Shown piece by piece: positions 32,001 through 46,500 of a stretch of DNA of 64,000 bases. Under the pieces are notes generated by a model. It ran no database searches, was not told the DNA's origin, and saw only the letters and a program-made list of their open reading frames with translations. The stretch spans positions 23,750,555-23,814,554 of the forward strand of contig NC_037599.1 in NCBI RefSeq assembly GCF_003073045.1, written 5' to 3'. Position numbers and translations under genes: made by a program. The stretch's first letter is position 1. Each line of letters opens with the position of its first letter. The stretch is from Pomacea canaliculata. Taxonomy: Eukaryota > Mollusca > Gastropoda > Architaenioglossa > Ampullariidae.

Positions 32001-34725
32001 GAAGAGAATAGATTCTTTCAAGTCCTACTCCAACATGTCACTGAGAGACATACTGACCATGAGGGTTCCACCCAACCTTGAGCTTGGTGGTGCCGCTAGT
32101 GCATCAAGCAAAGATGATCATGAGAATAAAGATGTTGGTGAAGAGGATGAAGAAAAGGTAGGGGGTGAAAGCCAGGTTGTATGGGAATGTGATTTTTGTG
32201 ATTTCTCAGGAGCAGAAAAGTCAGTCGTTGCAAGCCATCGAGCATCCCAACACAATGATTTTGTGGATGGCAGCTGTGAGGCAGAAAAAGGCTCTGCTCC
32301 ATGGCAAAGGTCTCCATTCAGCTCTGTCCCTGAGACACAAACTGGTTTGCCGCAGACAGGTAACTTACTGGATGAGGATGAGGATGGGAATGAAGAAAAT
32401 CCAAACCGAAAGATCTTTAGTCCTTCCAGACATTGTGTAAATAAAAGAAAACTTAAAAGGGAATCCTTAAGTACCCCAAAAACTGAAGATTCTGAAAGTG
32501 AAATGGACGATTCTACAGGAGGAAGAAAGAGCTTATTAGCCTCATCATCTGAGCCAGATGATCCTGAAGATGGTAATTACATTCCTCCAAAGTCATTGCA
32601 ACAGTCTGACAGCTATGACAGCGAATCTTTTTCGGATACCGATGCAGAACAAGATAGCTTCTCTCCCAGGAGAAAAGAAGCAAAGAATGGAGGGGAATCA
32701 AGGCTAACTCTCTTCAGCAAGACCATGGACAAGAGATTAGAGGCTGGTGTGATGTCGTTGAAATCAGAGCATACTGCATTTCCAGTTTGTTTGCCTGTAC
32801 TGTGCCTTAAAGGTAAGCTCTTTAAAACTTATAAAAGACCATATTCGATGCAACACAACCACGGTGCCACATTATTTCAAAGCCAAAACTCAGCAAGCCA
32901 GCGACCAGGAGTGTCACATGTTTCTTTGCCCCAGAGAGGAGTGTTCTTTCACAAGCCCGAATCCAAAGTTTTTTCTCCAGCATGTTTTAAAATGCCAGGG
33001 ACACATCTTTGGTGCCTGCTCCTTTGTGCTGAAAGTGCTGACCACACCCCTCTGTGTAAGCTTTAGGAAGTCAAGTGCTGCTCAGTGTGTGGTGGCCAGC
33101 TGCTACTTTTCCTCATCTGACTTGATGGTGATGCGCAGGCACCTGTTTGGCCATATTTTGCAATGCATGCCATGCTTATGGTTTTCATGCGCACCATTAC
33201 CAGTGCTATCACTGACTCTCATGCAGGCTCTAGTGACTTGTGCCCTTTCCTGTGCTTTTTGTGCAGCGAAAACCTGTCTACTCTGCAGTCAGCATGTGTT
33301 CACATGGAAAGCGAGCATGGAGGGTTGACTACTGGGGTCTTTTATCTCCAGAATCAGCCTGACGTCATCTGTGGGTCTGATGCTAGACCTGCTGTGTCTC
33401 TGTGTTGCACAAAGTGTAAACAGATGATGCTCCAGTTGGGACAGTGGCTGTGCCATATGTGTGAAATAACTGCTTCAGCTGCAGACATCAAGGACAGCAA
33501 GCATGAGACTCATCTCAGTACCATGTTATGGTCCAGACTATTGCAGCCTGCAGCTTACGACACTGACAGTGATGCTGATGTTAATGTGATGTCCCTTCAA
33601 CTTAATGAGTGGCCTTGGTACATCAAAAGCAGTACAGATGTGCTAGCTGCAAGAATTCCTAAGCCTGATTCAAGAACAGCTGAGCAAGTGCCTCTCATAC
33701 GACGCATCTTAACTGAGAATGCCCTGCTATCGTTGCCTGTTTTTCCATCAGCGTCTGTCAAATCTCAGGTCCAGAGTGATTGTTCAGAAAGTTTAGATTC
33801 ATTAAATGTGTCACAAACTAAAGTTATGACCAGAGTCCCTGCACCTTTCACAAACTCTGATGAGGCGGATCAAAGGTCTGGTGTTTTTGAAAAGAGTTCT
33901 TTCCCCTCAAAAGCAGGCAACACACAAAAGAAATCTCACAATCAGAACTCAGCTTTTGAGCGATGCTCATTTTCTTTGTTGAGGTCACAATTGCAAGGAG
34001 TTACTGCCACGCCACCTTTGATACACATGTGTGAAAACAAAATCTCAGACAAGGATTGTTCATATTTTAATAAAGCTGTTAAGTGGGCAAAAGACAGAGG
34101 TACCCCTGGTGAGTCTTCAGTTTCCAGAGCATTCTTTTCACTAGGAGCAAGCTCTGAAAAAAAGAAAAGTTTCACAACTTCTAACTCTATCCCCATTACT
34201 TCTGACGTGGCCTGCTGTGAGACAGTGGTGGAAAAGCAATACACTGATGCCAGTGACATTGATCATAGAGTCCAGCCAGATGATATTACTCAATCAAGTA
34301 GTTCTCAGAAAGACTCCAAGCTTGATCTGATGAATGGAGTATGGGCTTGCGGACCACTGTTGCGGTCATCGCTGACCAATCCAATAGCAGATAATACCAG
34401 CAAACGACACTGTCATTCTTTGGGTACCAGTACTTTGGAGGCAGCAGCAGCAGAAAGAAGGGATCATTTCCAGACAAAGGATGATGGTCAGTCCCAAGTT
34501 GATCAGAGCAGTGCCACACCATCTCATCATGCATCTCAATTGTCCAACCCCCTGGCAAAATCTTGCCATTGCTCCCAGCCCCACTGTCAGTCAGAACTTT
34601 GTGACCCTCTCATTGCTGGGAAGGAGACAGAAGACATGGTTGCATGGTTGGATCAGCAAGGCAGCCACATGATGCGTGTTTTAGGTGATGCCATGGATGA
34701 CTCCAGTAATGAAAAACAGTTTTGA
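29066..34725 (+). CDS. Large C2H2 zinc-finger protein, family not recognised
   Basis: Likely exons: 29066 to about 29300, about 29587-29789, 30169-32812 and about 32898-34725. The ATG at 29066 has a good context (AAGATGG). Exon 2 encodes two adjacent C2H2 fingers (CNMC...H-x4-H and CPLC...H-x4-H). Exon 3 is long, low-complexity and Ser-rich, with one finger at 32188-32253 (CDFC...H-x4-H) and acidic stretches. Exon 4 adds a C2HC-like finger, a CVVASC...H-x3-H finger and, in a second frame, CFLC...H-x4-H. The frame changes by one base around 33150-33165 between two finger-bearing stretches; no splice pair fits, so an indel is likely. The exon 1/2 junction is uncertain. A nuclear DNA-binding or chromatin role is likely from the fingers; the target is unknown. 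Confidence 0.75.
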
Positions 34726-36879
34726 GTATGAATGTATTTTTAGAATTCCTGTCACATTGAAACATTTGTGTAAGCTATAGTATATTCTAGAATTTTTCTT
34801 TCAAATGACTCAGAAAAATTTTCTTTCCATTCCGTACTATTCAGATTTGTGATTGTCTTTGTGCAAAAAAGGCCACTAAACATTAATTAAATTTCACCAC
34901 CAGACATGTGGGTGCTAAATAGCTTCTAAGTCAAACTGCTTTTTCCTATTTCCTTTGATGCATCCAAAGATGCAGATGAATGAGTTTTTAAAGTCTTCTG
35001 TAAATATATCTAATAATTTAAAAAAACAGCTTTTTTTCAAATTAATCACAAATATTGATCCTGTCTTGTCATTGATAGTGTCCTTTATTGTTTAAGTTTA
35101 GCTTAGCAGATGTAATATTTAGCTAAAGTTCATAGTTTGGGCTTATAGCACAGTATTTTCTGTGATACACATTTAGTGGCTAAACTTTTATTTGTCATTA
35201 CTATGATTATCCTCTTCTTCCAGGTGAAAAAATAATTCAAAATCATTAATATGATTATTTTATGCAATCAAAACTTCACTTTTTATGTCCAATTGGTGTG
35301 ATATATGAAAGTGCATTCTGTTAAGGCAGCCATTCCATGAAAATAGTGGTTTCCGGTGAGATTCTAGCATGTTACTGTTGACATTTATGTATTAAAGGAT
35401 AATGAACTTTTTCTTTGAGAAATTAAAAAAAATTCTATTGGACAAAATACTTTTAAAATATTTTGTTACACAAGGCTCGGCCCCAGCCCAGCCTGACCCT
35501 TTGAAAGGGAGTGGGGGGTAGGGAGAAGAGAATTGGTGTTTTAGGCCAAGGCAGCAACTAATGGCAAGGCAGCCACTATACCACAAATCCCTTTCAGTCC
35601 TTTGCCCACAGACACCACAGCGATGACGCTAATTTCCGTTACAGGCGTTTATCAGATCCGTGATGAAAGGTGGTGATGCTCCTGGTGGTGATGGTGGCAG
35701 CAGATAGTGGTGGAGTCAATCCTCACATTATCATAAATCTCAGTATGGGTATGAATTTGTATACACGTAGGTGGTGTGAGGATAGCAAAGCTTTTGCTCT
35801 TGGACATTCCACAGGATGTTGCAAAACTTGGTGTCAAAGGTCAGGTTCTCACGCCCCTACAGGATGCTTTGAAATGTCGATTACTTCGCAGCAGCAGAGC
35901 TGATTACAGTAATGACTCCATCCTCGAGGTATCAGCCTGCTGTTATCACTGTCTTGCTCTGGTTATATGTGTGTTTGATTCTGCTTAGTCAGAAAGGCTA
36001 CTACTTAAGTGAAAAGAAAACTTTTTCTCAGGCGAAATGTTCTGTCGTGGAAATGTCTGTGCCTGACCTTAGAGACCCTGCAACAAAATAAGCCATTTAG
36101 TGGTTGTGATCCGTCAGCCACAATCTTACTCCCCTTACAATTTGGTTGCTTGGTTTCTTCTGTGGTTTAGATTGATTAGTCACTTTTGTTTGTCTGGTTT
36201 GGCCTTGTGACCTGGCACAACACTTTGTCTTGCATTGTTCTTCCGGACACCCTTGAGTGAAAACAGATTAACAGAGAAGAACAGCAGACGACATTGCTAT
36301 GGAGGACCTACTTCCAGACCCTCATCTAAGGCCCCTGTAGTGAGCTTTGCCAGCTACCCGAGGACCAGGACCAGGTCCCCAGCACAGGTCAAGGGACTGA
36401 ACTAAGATGAATAGTCATCTCCCTTTGACTTGAAGCATGCCTCACAACACACGACAAAGGGTACTGAAAGCGCTTGTCATCCAAAAGTAATAAAACATTG
36501 ACGTGTTTATACATCTTAACTTTTAATGGAGCAGACTAGTTTTGTTGTGTCCTCTTGTGTCTCGAAAAAAGCCACCTTTGGTGTTTCATTAACAGCCAGT
36601 GTCATCATCAGCACGTCTTCTGAACATACTCCTCGTTAAGATAAGGCAAGGGTTTGTATACAAATTAACGATTTGCTTTGGTCATAAACTTCTCTAATCC
36701 ACAGAATTCCTCATTATCTCAGCATTAAGTCATGTGAGATACAGCTACACCCAAAAATAAATTACTTGCATTATTTTCATCTCAGACAAAAACTCGCTCA
36801 TGGCTCCTGCGATCATGTAAACCGTGTGTACAAAACTTCCCAGCAGAGACTGTAGCTTTTAAGGCTATTTCGCAGCTTC
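34726..36879. other. 3' UTR of the zinc-finger gene and intergenic sequence
   Basis: AT-rich with no coding exon. The patch 36240-36430 looks repeat-like, but I could not assign it. Confidence 0.35.
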
Positions 36880-37335
36880 GATGTCAGTGCTGGAGGCTTT
36901 ACACGGATTCCATGTTGAACACATTCTCACTATCTCCTCATCAAATACAAGGCTGGGCAGTCATCAACCGGACAAGGAAGATGATTGGCATCACAGCTAT
37001 CAGCATCTGACTTACACTTCCGTTAATACGCCAAATCATGCCTTACACACCTTACACACCCTGTCCATTCCCACTTTCAGTTGCTGCCTTCTGGCACAAG
37101 ACACAAAGTGCCACTTGAACTAAGAAATGCATTCCAGAGGTCCATCGTGCCAGCAGCCATCACCATCCTCAGTTCTAGGCACAATATCTCATGGTGATGC
37201 TGTGTTAGTTTGGGGTTTGAGCTCGTGTGTGTATATAAATATAATCAACGTTGGCATGTTTGTAAGTGTTCTTGTGTGAGCTAAATACAAATTTGTGTTC
37301 TAGCATCATTGTACAGGAAATAAAACTGAACTGAA
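36880..37335 (+). mobile_element. LINE 3' fragment (reverse-transcriptase C-terminus plus tail)
   Basis: One frame gives WAVINRTRKMIGITA. A later one gives RLLPSGTRHKVPLELRNAF then QRSIVPAAITILSS and a stop. This is the typical end of a non-LTR retrotransposon protein (LLPSGRRYRVP...NSFIPSAI). The following sequence ends AAATAAAACTGAACTGAAC, like a LINE tail. It is a truncated, frame-broken copy. Confidence 0.65.
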
Positions 37336-39049
37336 CAGCAAACTGCAAGATTACACAAGCAAGCTGACTGACAAGAACACTGCTAACAAAGTGGTCAAGG
37401 TCTCTGAGATCTGTCTTGTATCCTGACATCTTCAGGTCCGCTTCCTGTCTTTTTAGCGCGTAAAACCTGATTCTATTTTTACTGTCTGCTAATCAAACGA
37501 AAATCTGTTGATAATAATGCTGAGACGGAAGCACGAGTGAAAGAAAGAGATAAAAGGACTACGCCGACGAAAATAGGAAGAAAGTCTAAAAGAAGGAATT
37601 TATTTCAAGCGGATGTGAAGTTGAATTTGATCATGAAAGGCTTTAGGTTAATATGTTAGAGAAATAAAGCACTTTGCATTTCTCTAAACTCATTCAGCTC
37701 CATCTCTTCATATCTGTAACGGTTTTAAGCAACGACTATCTGTTCGTACTTCGAGCGTCCAGCTGACTTAATGACAGGCACTTGATGACACTTGTTGTCC
37801 GCGTGTATCTGGCGACAACAAAATAAAGACCTCGCCTTTCCCTTGTATGCTGGTTGTTTAAATTGCTGCTGATGTCAGCTTCTAAACAACCATGGTAATG
37901 TAACCAAATGTAAGAAATAAATTGTCCAACACAGAAATTTTTATATGTGGGTGAGTTTTCTTGACACAAGAGACAAGCACAGACATAAGTGACTTGAATT
38001 TCATTTAAAATATTCAAATTATTATTCTTATTCCTGCACCGGAAGATCCTTGCCGACCACGAACGGACGACTGCGTCAGTGATGTAAATGTAGATAACAC
38101 GATGAGACTTATCGAGCGCGCACGGATGAAGCCCTGCGTTCCTCGATAATCACCAGACTGCACGCAGTTCACAAGTTTAAGTAGACTGGCAATGATGGAT
38201 TAATAATCCAAGTGGGTGAAGTTGATCAGCATATATACCGCATTTACAGCTACAACTAAGGGTTAGAACAAACCCACTTTAGGGGACTGTGCAATGTGTG
38301 AAGGCTAGGAATAGAGAGGTCTGCAAGGTGTATTTTGAAATAGAAATATTCTTGGTATTACAAGTGTTCAAAATCTAGAGTTCAACTTGCTTTCTCTCAA
38401 CATTCGTCCCATCCAAACGTTTGGCGAGAGGCGAGGGTGGTGTCATCGAGAAACAATTCCAAGTAAGAAATAGAACACGAACAAATTCAATCCACAATCA
38501 CCTGGTCTTGAGAGCAGTGAATGGGTTTCATCTTCTCTGGTGTTTCCTAACAACCGTTTCGTCACTGAAAAAAGAAAAGTCGGCAGCGAGACAACATCCT
38601 GCTATCATCCCGGACCTTTTTCATGTGTGTCTATATTGCGGGTTATGTTTCTGCTAACAGAGGTACTAACACACGAAAATGATTTTATTGTCAAGTCTTT
38701 CTTTGACAGGTGTGTCTTATTTAAACAAGTATAGCTTTTAAAGTTCTTAATTTGTGTTGTCCAATGTGCTTCTATAAACTATCTGAAACAATTTAGGGCA
38801 TAAAAGTGTTTAAAATTAGAAATGTGTTGTACAATCACCCCGTGGTTCTTTGTTAGAAAATGTTCCAGCTGAAGGAGGCAGCAAAACTGACTTTGAATAA
38901 CAGTTTTGAAGATTTTACCGACGGAGAACATCGGGGAGTGACATTAGAAAAAAAAAACAACAGCAACATATATTTCTGAGTTATTATTAAGTCTGGATGT
39001 GGGGATTACATGTTCGATGGGATTAGAAAATACTTATGTATCTTGTAAG
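37336..39049. other. Intergenic, no gene supported
   Basis: AT-rich with scattered short frames; nothing recognisable. Confidence 0.35.
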
Positions 39050-39140
39050 TCTCATATACGACAAGGAGTTGGACATCGTCCCTAATTTTCAATACCTGGG
39101 AATCATTTTCGATAGGAATTTTTGCTTAAAGTTTTTCTGT
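39050..39140 (+). mobile_element. Small LINE reverse-transcriptase fragment
   Basis: The frame reads KELDIVPNFQYLGIIFDRNF, matching the conserved VxxFKYLGVxFD segment after the polymerase core of LINE reverse transcriptases. Too short to place in a clade. Confidence 0.55.
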
Positions 39141-42100
39141 CTCCCAGTGATTTCTTCAGCTGTTTTATGAATCGCACGTAGAGAGTGGGATGTCCTTGTT
39201 TATCTGTGTTTACAACAGTTTATCAGTGAAGGACAAGAGCAGCTTACATGGGAGTTTGGCGGAGATGGATATGTTGTGGTATTATTGTGTGCTTTTACAT
39301 CGAGATGCCCAGCATTGCCCTCTGGGATAAATAGAGTGTTATCATATTATCCATCAAATTCTATTTCTATGAGCTGGAACATTAAATAATGAATGACTTA
39401 CTATAAATGTCTGTCACTTCCATAAGTTAATATTTACTTATTGCCGGATGGAAACACATTTTACATCAGTTAAAAAATGCACTCTAGGTTCACAGCAACG
39501 TTTATGGCAATTTGTCCCTGTCATCTGGTCTGAATAAGATGACAAGATATGATGACAGGATGTGATCACAGAAAGATAGCACTGGCAGTAAGGACTCCAA
39601 AGTGAAAGCTATACTCGGCTGTTGCTCAGACATAAGTGATGAGACAAGAGAGTGAAGTAGTCTGTCAGTTCCACCCGGTCTCAAGACACACCCAACGGCA
39701 TTCTGGGAACAACGAAAAACCTTAGCGATGGAGGGAGCACTCTAGGTATTGAAAGTTTTTGCTTTGTTTTGTTTTGTTTTGTTTTATTTTAGGCGTAAAA
39801 CTTTAATATGGAATGAAGAAGGGGAAGAAGTGTTGTATAATCTAGAGACCTAGCTACGGCAACAGTCAAATAGCGACAAACTCAGTAAGCGAGTTAGCTC
39901 CCCATGTTCTCAAATTCCTTGTGTTTCTTGCTGAATACGTATCTGTTTGACTGCATGCCAGAAAATTATGCTTTATGGTCGTCTGCTAGAGAATATGATT
40001 CTTTATGTCTGTTTACATGCTAGAGAATGATGATTTATGTTTGGATCGTTGAGTTCCTGATAGAGGTCCTGTGTCGACAACAATAAACACGAAGCATTAA
40101 TTTTCAAAATAATACCGAGATGAAGACTAAAAGGAATGCGAAATAATCGAAATGTTAAAATGTGAATATTGTCATTTACTTAAAACTATACTGACAAATG
40201 AGAAATGAGCAATTTTATTGGTCCAAGTCGGAAATTAGTACTTTATTTTAGTTTGGAAAGTGAGCTGAGTAACAAAAGTTACAGCAAAGGTCTAACATGT
40301 ATTGGTTACAAAATTATGATGATTGATTTATTGCAAAACTATTGTATTCATGTATAGGTTGATAACAAAAAGTTAATGACATTCATTCTCTGTGTATGTA
40401 TCAAGATTATGATTGATTAAGATTTCATATTTTAACTGTCATGCCATCGATGGTTGTCAGTTATTAGTAATGTTCAAAAGTTTTGTTGTTATTGATATTA
40501 CATTTAACTTAAAGCAAACATAAACAACACAATTTTCCGCTGTTTGGAAACTACAATGTTCTTTCATTTAAAAAAATTTTCCGAAATAACAAAAGAAAAT
40601 AACTCATAGCAGCGATCTACTTGGGTTCATTTTATTAAAAACAAAGAAACTATTTTACACCATTTTAGTCACAATAGATACAGCAACTCGAAGGCTGGAG
40701 ATAGATATATGAAAGCTAAAGACAGTGAAAATGTTCGTATCATTTAGTAATTTAGCGTAAATAAAAATACTTTTAAATCATTAGTCCACATACCATGAAA
40801 AGTGTAAAGTATAATTGAAACTACTCTCTATTTAGCATAGCTGAAATATGTGTACTATTTAAACTAGAAATGTGGTGAAATGAAGAGATGGCAGGAATGA
40901 ATCGTATGTAGATTGTAATATTGAGGCAGCTGGGGGAGGTTCTCCAGTACTGGCCAACACACCTGCCACATCATTCAGAAGCAGGGAGTAGAGACAAACA
41001 AAGCCTGGAGTTGAGCCCCAGTGTTGTCTCCTGCATCAAACATGGTTTGGAGGCAGAATAAAACATTTCAGCTGGTGAGCATCACTGTTGTCTGGGACTC
41101 AGCTGCCTGCAGAGAAACTAGAACACCAGTTCGAATTCCATCTTCCTCGTCGGACTGCCGGTCGGTCACCCTTGGGATCACGTGGTACTTGTGGCAGCAT
41201 TGTTGACATCACTGGCGAGGTCGCCGGGCGAGCCAGGATGCGCTGAGTACAACACGCAGCGAGACAGTCCAGCAAAGTACTTCCTCCTCTCACTCCATCA
41301 TCTACAATCATGTGGTGCAGGAGCAAAACACAAAGAAATCTCACAACCCAACAACAAGATCGCTTCCTTTGAGTTGACAGAGAGCGGGAGAGGACATCGA
41401 GAACATCGCTGACAAAAAGACTGAAGGTTATGCTTGGACAGGCAAGATGAGGGTCCGGGAAGAAACTCTGCTCCTGCTGTGGGTGGTGAGTATGACGAGT
41501 GTAGAAGAGAGATCCTATCTAAGAAGGAAGATGCGAGATGGTGTCATCTGAAGCACAGATGTGACAGTTATGTCAGCTCATCTCTGATAATATGTGCTCC
41601 TAAAGTAATTGTTGCAAAATGTCTTTGTTGTTGTGGAGATGGCTTCCCCAGTTGTCGTGGTGGCTGTCCACAAATCCACGCAACTGTGCAGTGATGCACA
41701 ATGATATCATGTTACCCACGTGCATGAACTGTGATGGCGACAGGATAAGAAACCATGCGATCATTTCTCTTCTTTCTCTTTGTTTTACTCTAATATTTTT
41801 ATTTTAAACATTTTTGCGTAATTGAGTACACTTAAATAAATGTTACTTCTAAAAAAAATTCTAAACCCATAAAATGTTTTTATTAGAAGATTTAAACTAA
41901 ACTGAGTGGTTTTTTTTAGGCGGGGTTATATTTTCGAAACCCAGGGAGCCGTATAGTGAGAGTTAATTAACGATAACTGTTATTTAGCTAGTACCTAAGG
42001 CATCTACTAGAAACTTCCATTTTCGTCTGTCAGCAACAAGTCAAGGTGTTGTTCCAGAACAGCTTTTGGTCTTTCAGTTCTCTCTCTACTGACTTTCATC

Positions 42101-42380
42101 ATGGTTTTGTTTGGCCAACCACGTTTCATCTTGCCATCAACTGCCAATGCCATTTCCATCTTCTTTTGGATTGTGGTTGTCGCATTTGCGCAGCTGGTTT
42201 GTGTACAGATTTTATCATGAGTATTTATGTTTGGCTAGAATATCTCGAAAATGTTTCTCAGGCGTCTGCTTGGAAGGTCTCTAGTGCTCCTGTCGCCATA
42301 GTTCTAAGGATCATCGGCTACATCGTTTTACAACATATCGAAAGATAACTTTTACGAACAGTTAATAATAACAGTACAGT
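39141..42380. other. Intergenic, no gene supported
   Basis: AT-rich, with a more GC-balanced stretch at 40920-41700 holding several medium-length frames. None has a recognisable domain or a consistent set of splice sites. Confidence 0.35.
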
Positions 42381-42389
42381 TGATTTTGT

Positions 42390-42932
42390 TTAATCGGACT
42401 GCACTTGAACAAAATCACCACAAACATCTCACGCCCCTTGAAAAGGCGGCGCAGTTCAATGCCTTTCCCGGCCTCCTGTGTTGTCATTGGCATCAACTCA
42501 TTAGGGTCATCATCATCACTTTCCTAGTCTGTTGATGCTTTCATGGGTTTCGCTTTAATTCGAGCAACAATGGCAAGAGTTGTAATTTTCATTTTCATCG
42601 TAGTATTGAAGCTTGCTGTGTCGATGGATAAGAATTCCTCGAAATTTTCGACCTGTTGAAGTTCCGAATTTCCGTCATTATTTTCACTTAGAATCCGCAT
42701 GTTCACATCCATTGTCAAGACCAAATGCTTAAAGCTACAGTAAGATAAAGGTGTTTTGCATTGTCTCACTGCTTATTTTTCTCCAGCTACCGGCCACATG
42801 TCTCAGACCTAACCCTGCTTTACGCGGGCGACTTGGGGCTTCTTATTTCTTATTCATTTTCGGGAACTAACAATTAATTCGATATAGGGAGGTTTTCGAC
42901 TTAGGGAAGGTTGACTTATCGAGGTCCGACTG
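42390..42932 (-). mobile_element. Tigger/pogo transposon remnant, transposase C-terminal part
   Basis: On the minus strand the right end begins CAGTCGGACCTCGATAAGTC, a Tigger-like terminus. From 42769 leftwards a frame reads ENFEEFLSIDTASF and later, after a stop, ESDDDDPNELMPMTTQEAG then IELRRLF. That matches the acidic stretch and EA-x-x-AIE-x-LR motif at the end of Tigger transposases. The middle is missing and the left terminus was not found. Confidence 0.6.
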
Positions 42933-43593
42933 TCTTAAATTGTGTGGACTCAAACATTAACACACTGTTACCTATGTATTTTGTGTGACACCAGAAGCAA
43001 AGAGAAGATCAGGAGCAAATAGCAAGTATAGAGCTTCTAGAGCCTCAGTTCTGGGAATACTACAGGTCAAGCGAATATTTTCTTTTTTCCACCAAATTTT
43101 TTTCCGACAAATATAAAATAATGTGGTTTAACTGTTATCCTAAAGCTGTGAATATTTTAAAAATATGTCTAAATTCTGTTTGAAACGTGTACATCTATGG
43201 TGACTAAGTAAATTAGCTTAAGGGCTTAAGCTTTTGTCAGAATTACGGTCAGGGTTAAAGGTTGACTGTGTGACTCATCATAGGAAGCTATCATCTCAAA
43301 CCATAAAGTAAGAATAAGAAGATAACTTTGCTTTTGTCTACGTGGAGAATAATGAATTGTTTATTTACATTTTGTTTATTTGCGTTTACTCCCTATATAT
43401 TTTATACATAATATTCCAAATATTCTGTACCTTTCTTTATTGTGTATGATACAGTTTATTCTAAATGCTGAGTGCTCCTTTCCCCAAAGATTTACGAATT
43501 AGGAAATAAAAGACAGTCGTCTAACTAGGTTGCGAAAATAATAGTCGCAAACAGGCGGTGAATCCGGAAGAATTTTCAGTTCTGGGCAACGAG

Positions 43594-46500
43594 ATGCACC
43601 TGAGCTTGTCCGTGTTGCTGACATCGTTATTCTTTCTATCAACTGCTAGAGGGTGTGGTGGTATTACAACAATCTGTATTCCTGAATCCAAGTACTCTAT
43701 AGTTTTGTGATGCTAGCTGGCTAGCTTGCTAGCTAGACCAGTGTCTAGTTATCTGGCTTGTTTGCCTGCTTGCTTGCTTGTTAGTTGAAACTGGAGTGGC
43801 AATATCGCTAGGATCACAGTGCTTTCCACGAATGATCGAGGGCGCAGCGTCTACGCCTCAATTCGGAAATGCTCACTTGAGCGGCCGTGACATCAACATG
43901 GATGTGGCGACAGACCTGCAAAAATGTTATTGAGTCCTCTTGTCCCTGTCGCAACAAATGTCAGAGTCGGGGAGAACACTCACATGGCATGCGATGTGAC
44001 AGGCTCAGCATCTCCTATAGGGGTGGAGGAGAGGGGAGAGAGGGTAAAAGTTCGGAATTGCGGACGCAAATAATTTTTCCTCTACGGACTTCGATTGGAG
44101 AGAAAATGATGTCGGTCACGTGATCCATCTAGTCTTAATTTTTGCCATGAAGTGAAATGATCAAATTCTACACTTGGAAACATTCTTTGTGAGCAACAAT
44201 TGTTAACAACAAAATGATAGTTAGTGGTAGGTTTACAGCACAAACGTCGGTGCCTGTTATCTTCCATCCTACATATAACATGTTTGAGACCTGAAGATGG
44301 CTTAAGAGATAGCAAATGGACGGTCAGCTATCCATCCATGTAGATCAAAGCACTTCGCAAAAAAAATTTACTCATAAACTAACATTGACAGGATTTTAAA
44401 GACATTTTTAATGATTATTTAATTCCATTTCTGCTCCTAACCCATATTGAAACAGCTTCATTTCTGTTCTTCTCCGAGTTCCTTCGTGTTGGACTATACA
44501 GTCTTGAAGACGCCAGCAGATTGAAACCATTTTGCTTCCGCCTTCATATTGCTCTCATTCTGTTATAGAGTCTCAGAGATGGTCTACTATGCTACTTCCG
44601 CCTTCATATTGCTCTCGTTCTCTGTGTTATAGAGTCTCAAAGATGGTCTACTATACTACTTCCGCCTTCATATTGCTCGCATTTTCTGTTATAGAGTCTC
44701 AGAGATGGTCTACTATACAGTGGAACCTCGGTTAACGAACTTAATCCGTTCTGGAAAGCTGTTCGTTATCCGAAATGTTCGTTATCCGAAACAATTTTTT
44801 CCATAAGAAATAAAGGAAATATATTTAATTGGTTCCCAGCCCCTGTTGACTCGCTAATATTTGAAAGTTACAGGCTATATAGGTATTTGCTTTAATGAGA
44901 ACAGTTAGAATGCAATATAAATGGAGTTAAATAAGCATAAAAACATTAACGAAAGCATTTAAATATCAGAAAACTTGCCATTTTGATGGCGTGGTTGGAA
45001 GCAGGTGTGGGGAGGAAGGGGTGGAATTACTGCTTTGATTCCCCCTCCATGAGCACACGTGACATTATAAAATCGGTGGTGACTTCCCTTTTCTGTAGCT
45101 TTGAGGTTAAAGGACAAAACTTGTCCAGTGTCTGTTCCTTCTGCCTTTTTTGTAAAACTCTTCGGTAAGACGACATCACATATCCGACAGACGCATGCCA
45201 CCTTCATACTTTGAAATCATTTCCTTTTACAATTCAATTGTTGGCCGCTTCCTTGTCATTACCTCACTACTATTAATTGCTCTTAATCTTCTTTGGAGCC
45301 ATGATTGAGGATTATCTTATTAAACTAAAGTACAAAAATCACTAAATAAGAAGGATGCGCACAGATAAGGAACGACCGATCGTAACTGTGTCTCGAGCGC
45401 GAATGATGACATGCTGGTCGGTCACGTGCGGTTCACGTGGCTGTTCGTTATCCGAAATTTTGTTCGCTATCCGAGACAAACTTTTAACGAAATTTTTGTT
45501 CGTTAACCGAAATATTCGCTATCCGAGGCGTTCGCTAACCGAGGTTCCACTATACTACTTCCTGTCATATTATGATATATTCGCATCTACGCGTGGAATT
45601 AGCGTTACTTTAGCTTGAATTGTTTTAATATTTATGTTTATTTTGTGATATACGACCACTGCTTACTACGTTACTGTACGATTAAATATCTTTTCCACTC
45701 TTTTATTTGGACACAACAGTCTTTTGAAAACCTTTTTCTATCCTGAAACTAATTTGTGACCTAGCTTCAAACGTGTTTGGTGCGGAGTCTTTCCTACTTA
45801 AGAATAAAACCAGATCCTGATGGATGGCCGCTGGTTAATATCAACATTGGAGGCTCTCAGTTCTGGGTAGGATTTCTTCAAATATTTCTTCAGATGTTAG
45901 TTTTTGTTCAAACGCTGTTTTTTCGACCAGCTTGTTTTTCTTTTTTCCTAACCAATCTTTCTATTTCTTACATTTCTCTATTTTTCTTTTCTTTCAATGC
46001 AGACCGTGTGCCGTGTACAGCTGCAGAACACGCAGTTCCAGAACGGTGAGTGCCTGTACGATGGTGTGTGTGTGTGTGTGTGTTTTAATGTTTGAAAGTG
46101 TGTATCAGTAACAACTTTACATCTATTTGTACACATAGACTTTGTGCTGAAGGCTTAATTGATGAGTGGCTGACTCAGAATACATTTTGATGTGTAGATG
46201 GATGGACTGGTGGATAAAGAAAAGTGTTTGTATGCATAGATAAAGGTGTGTCATATTAACCTATAAACAGATTGTGTCCAATAATTAATATTTGAATCTG
46301 TAAACCCACTTTAATAAAGGTCTCTTTTTTTCAAGGAGAACAACCAGACGCCATCGAAATAGTGTACAAACACAATTGGTATAGTGTGTGTTCGACTCAC
46401 TACCTCAATGTTATCAACGAGCACTGGACTAACCACATGACAGAGGTCTGTCATCACATCAAGGCTTCATGTCAGCTTTTCTTTCAAACGACTTGTGTCA

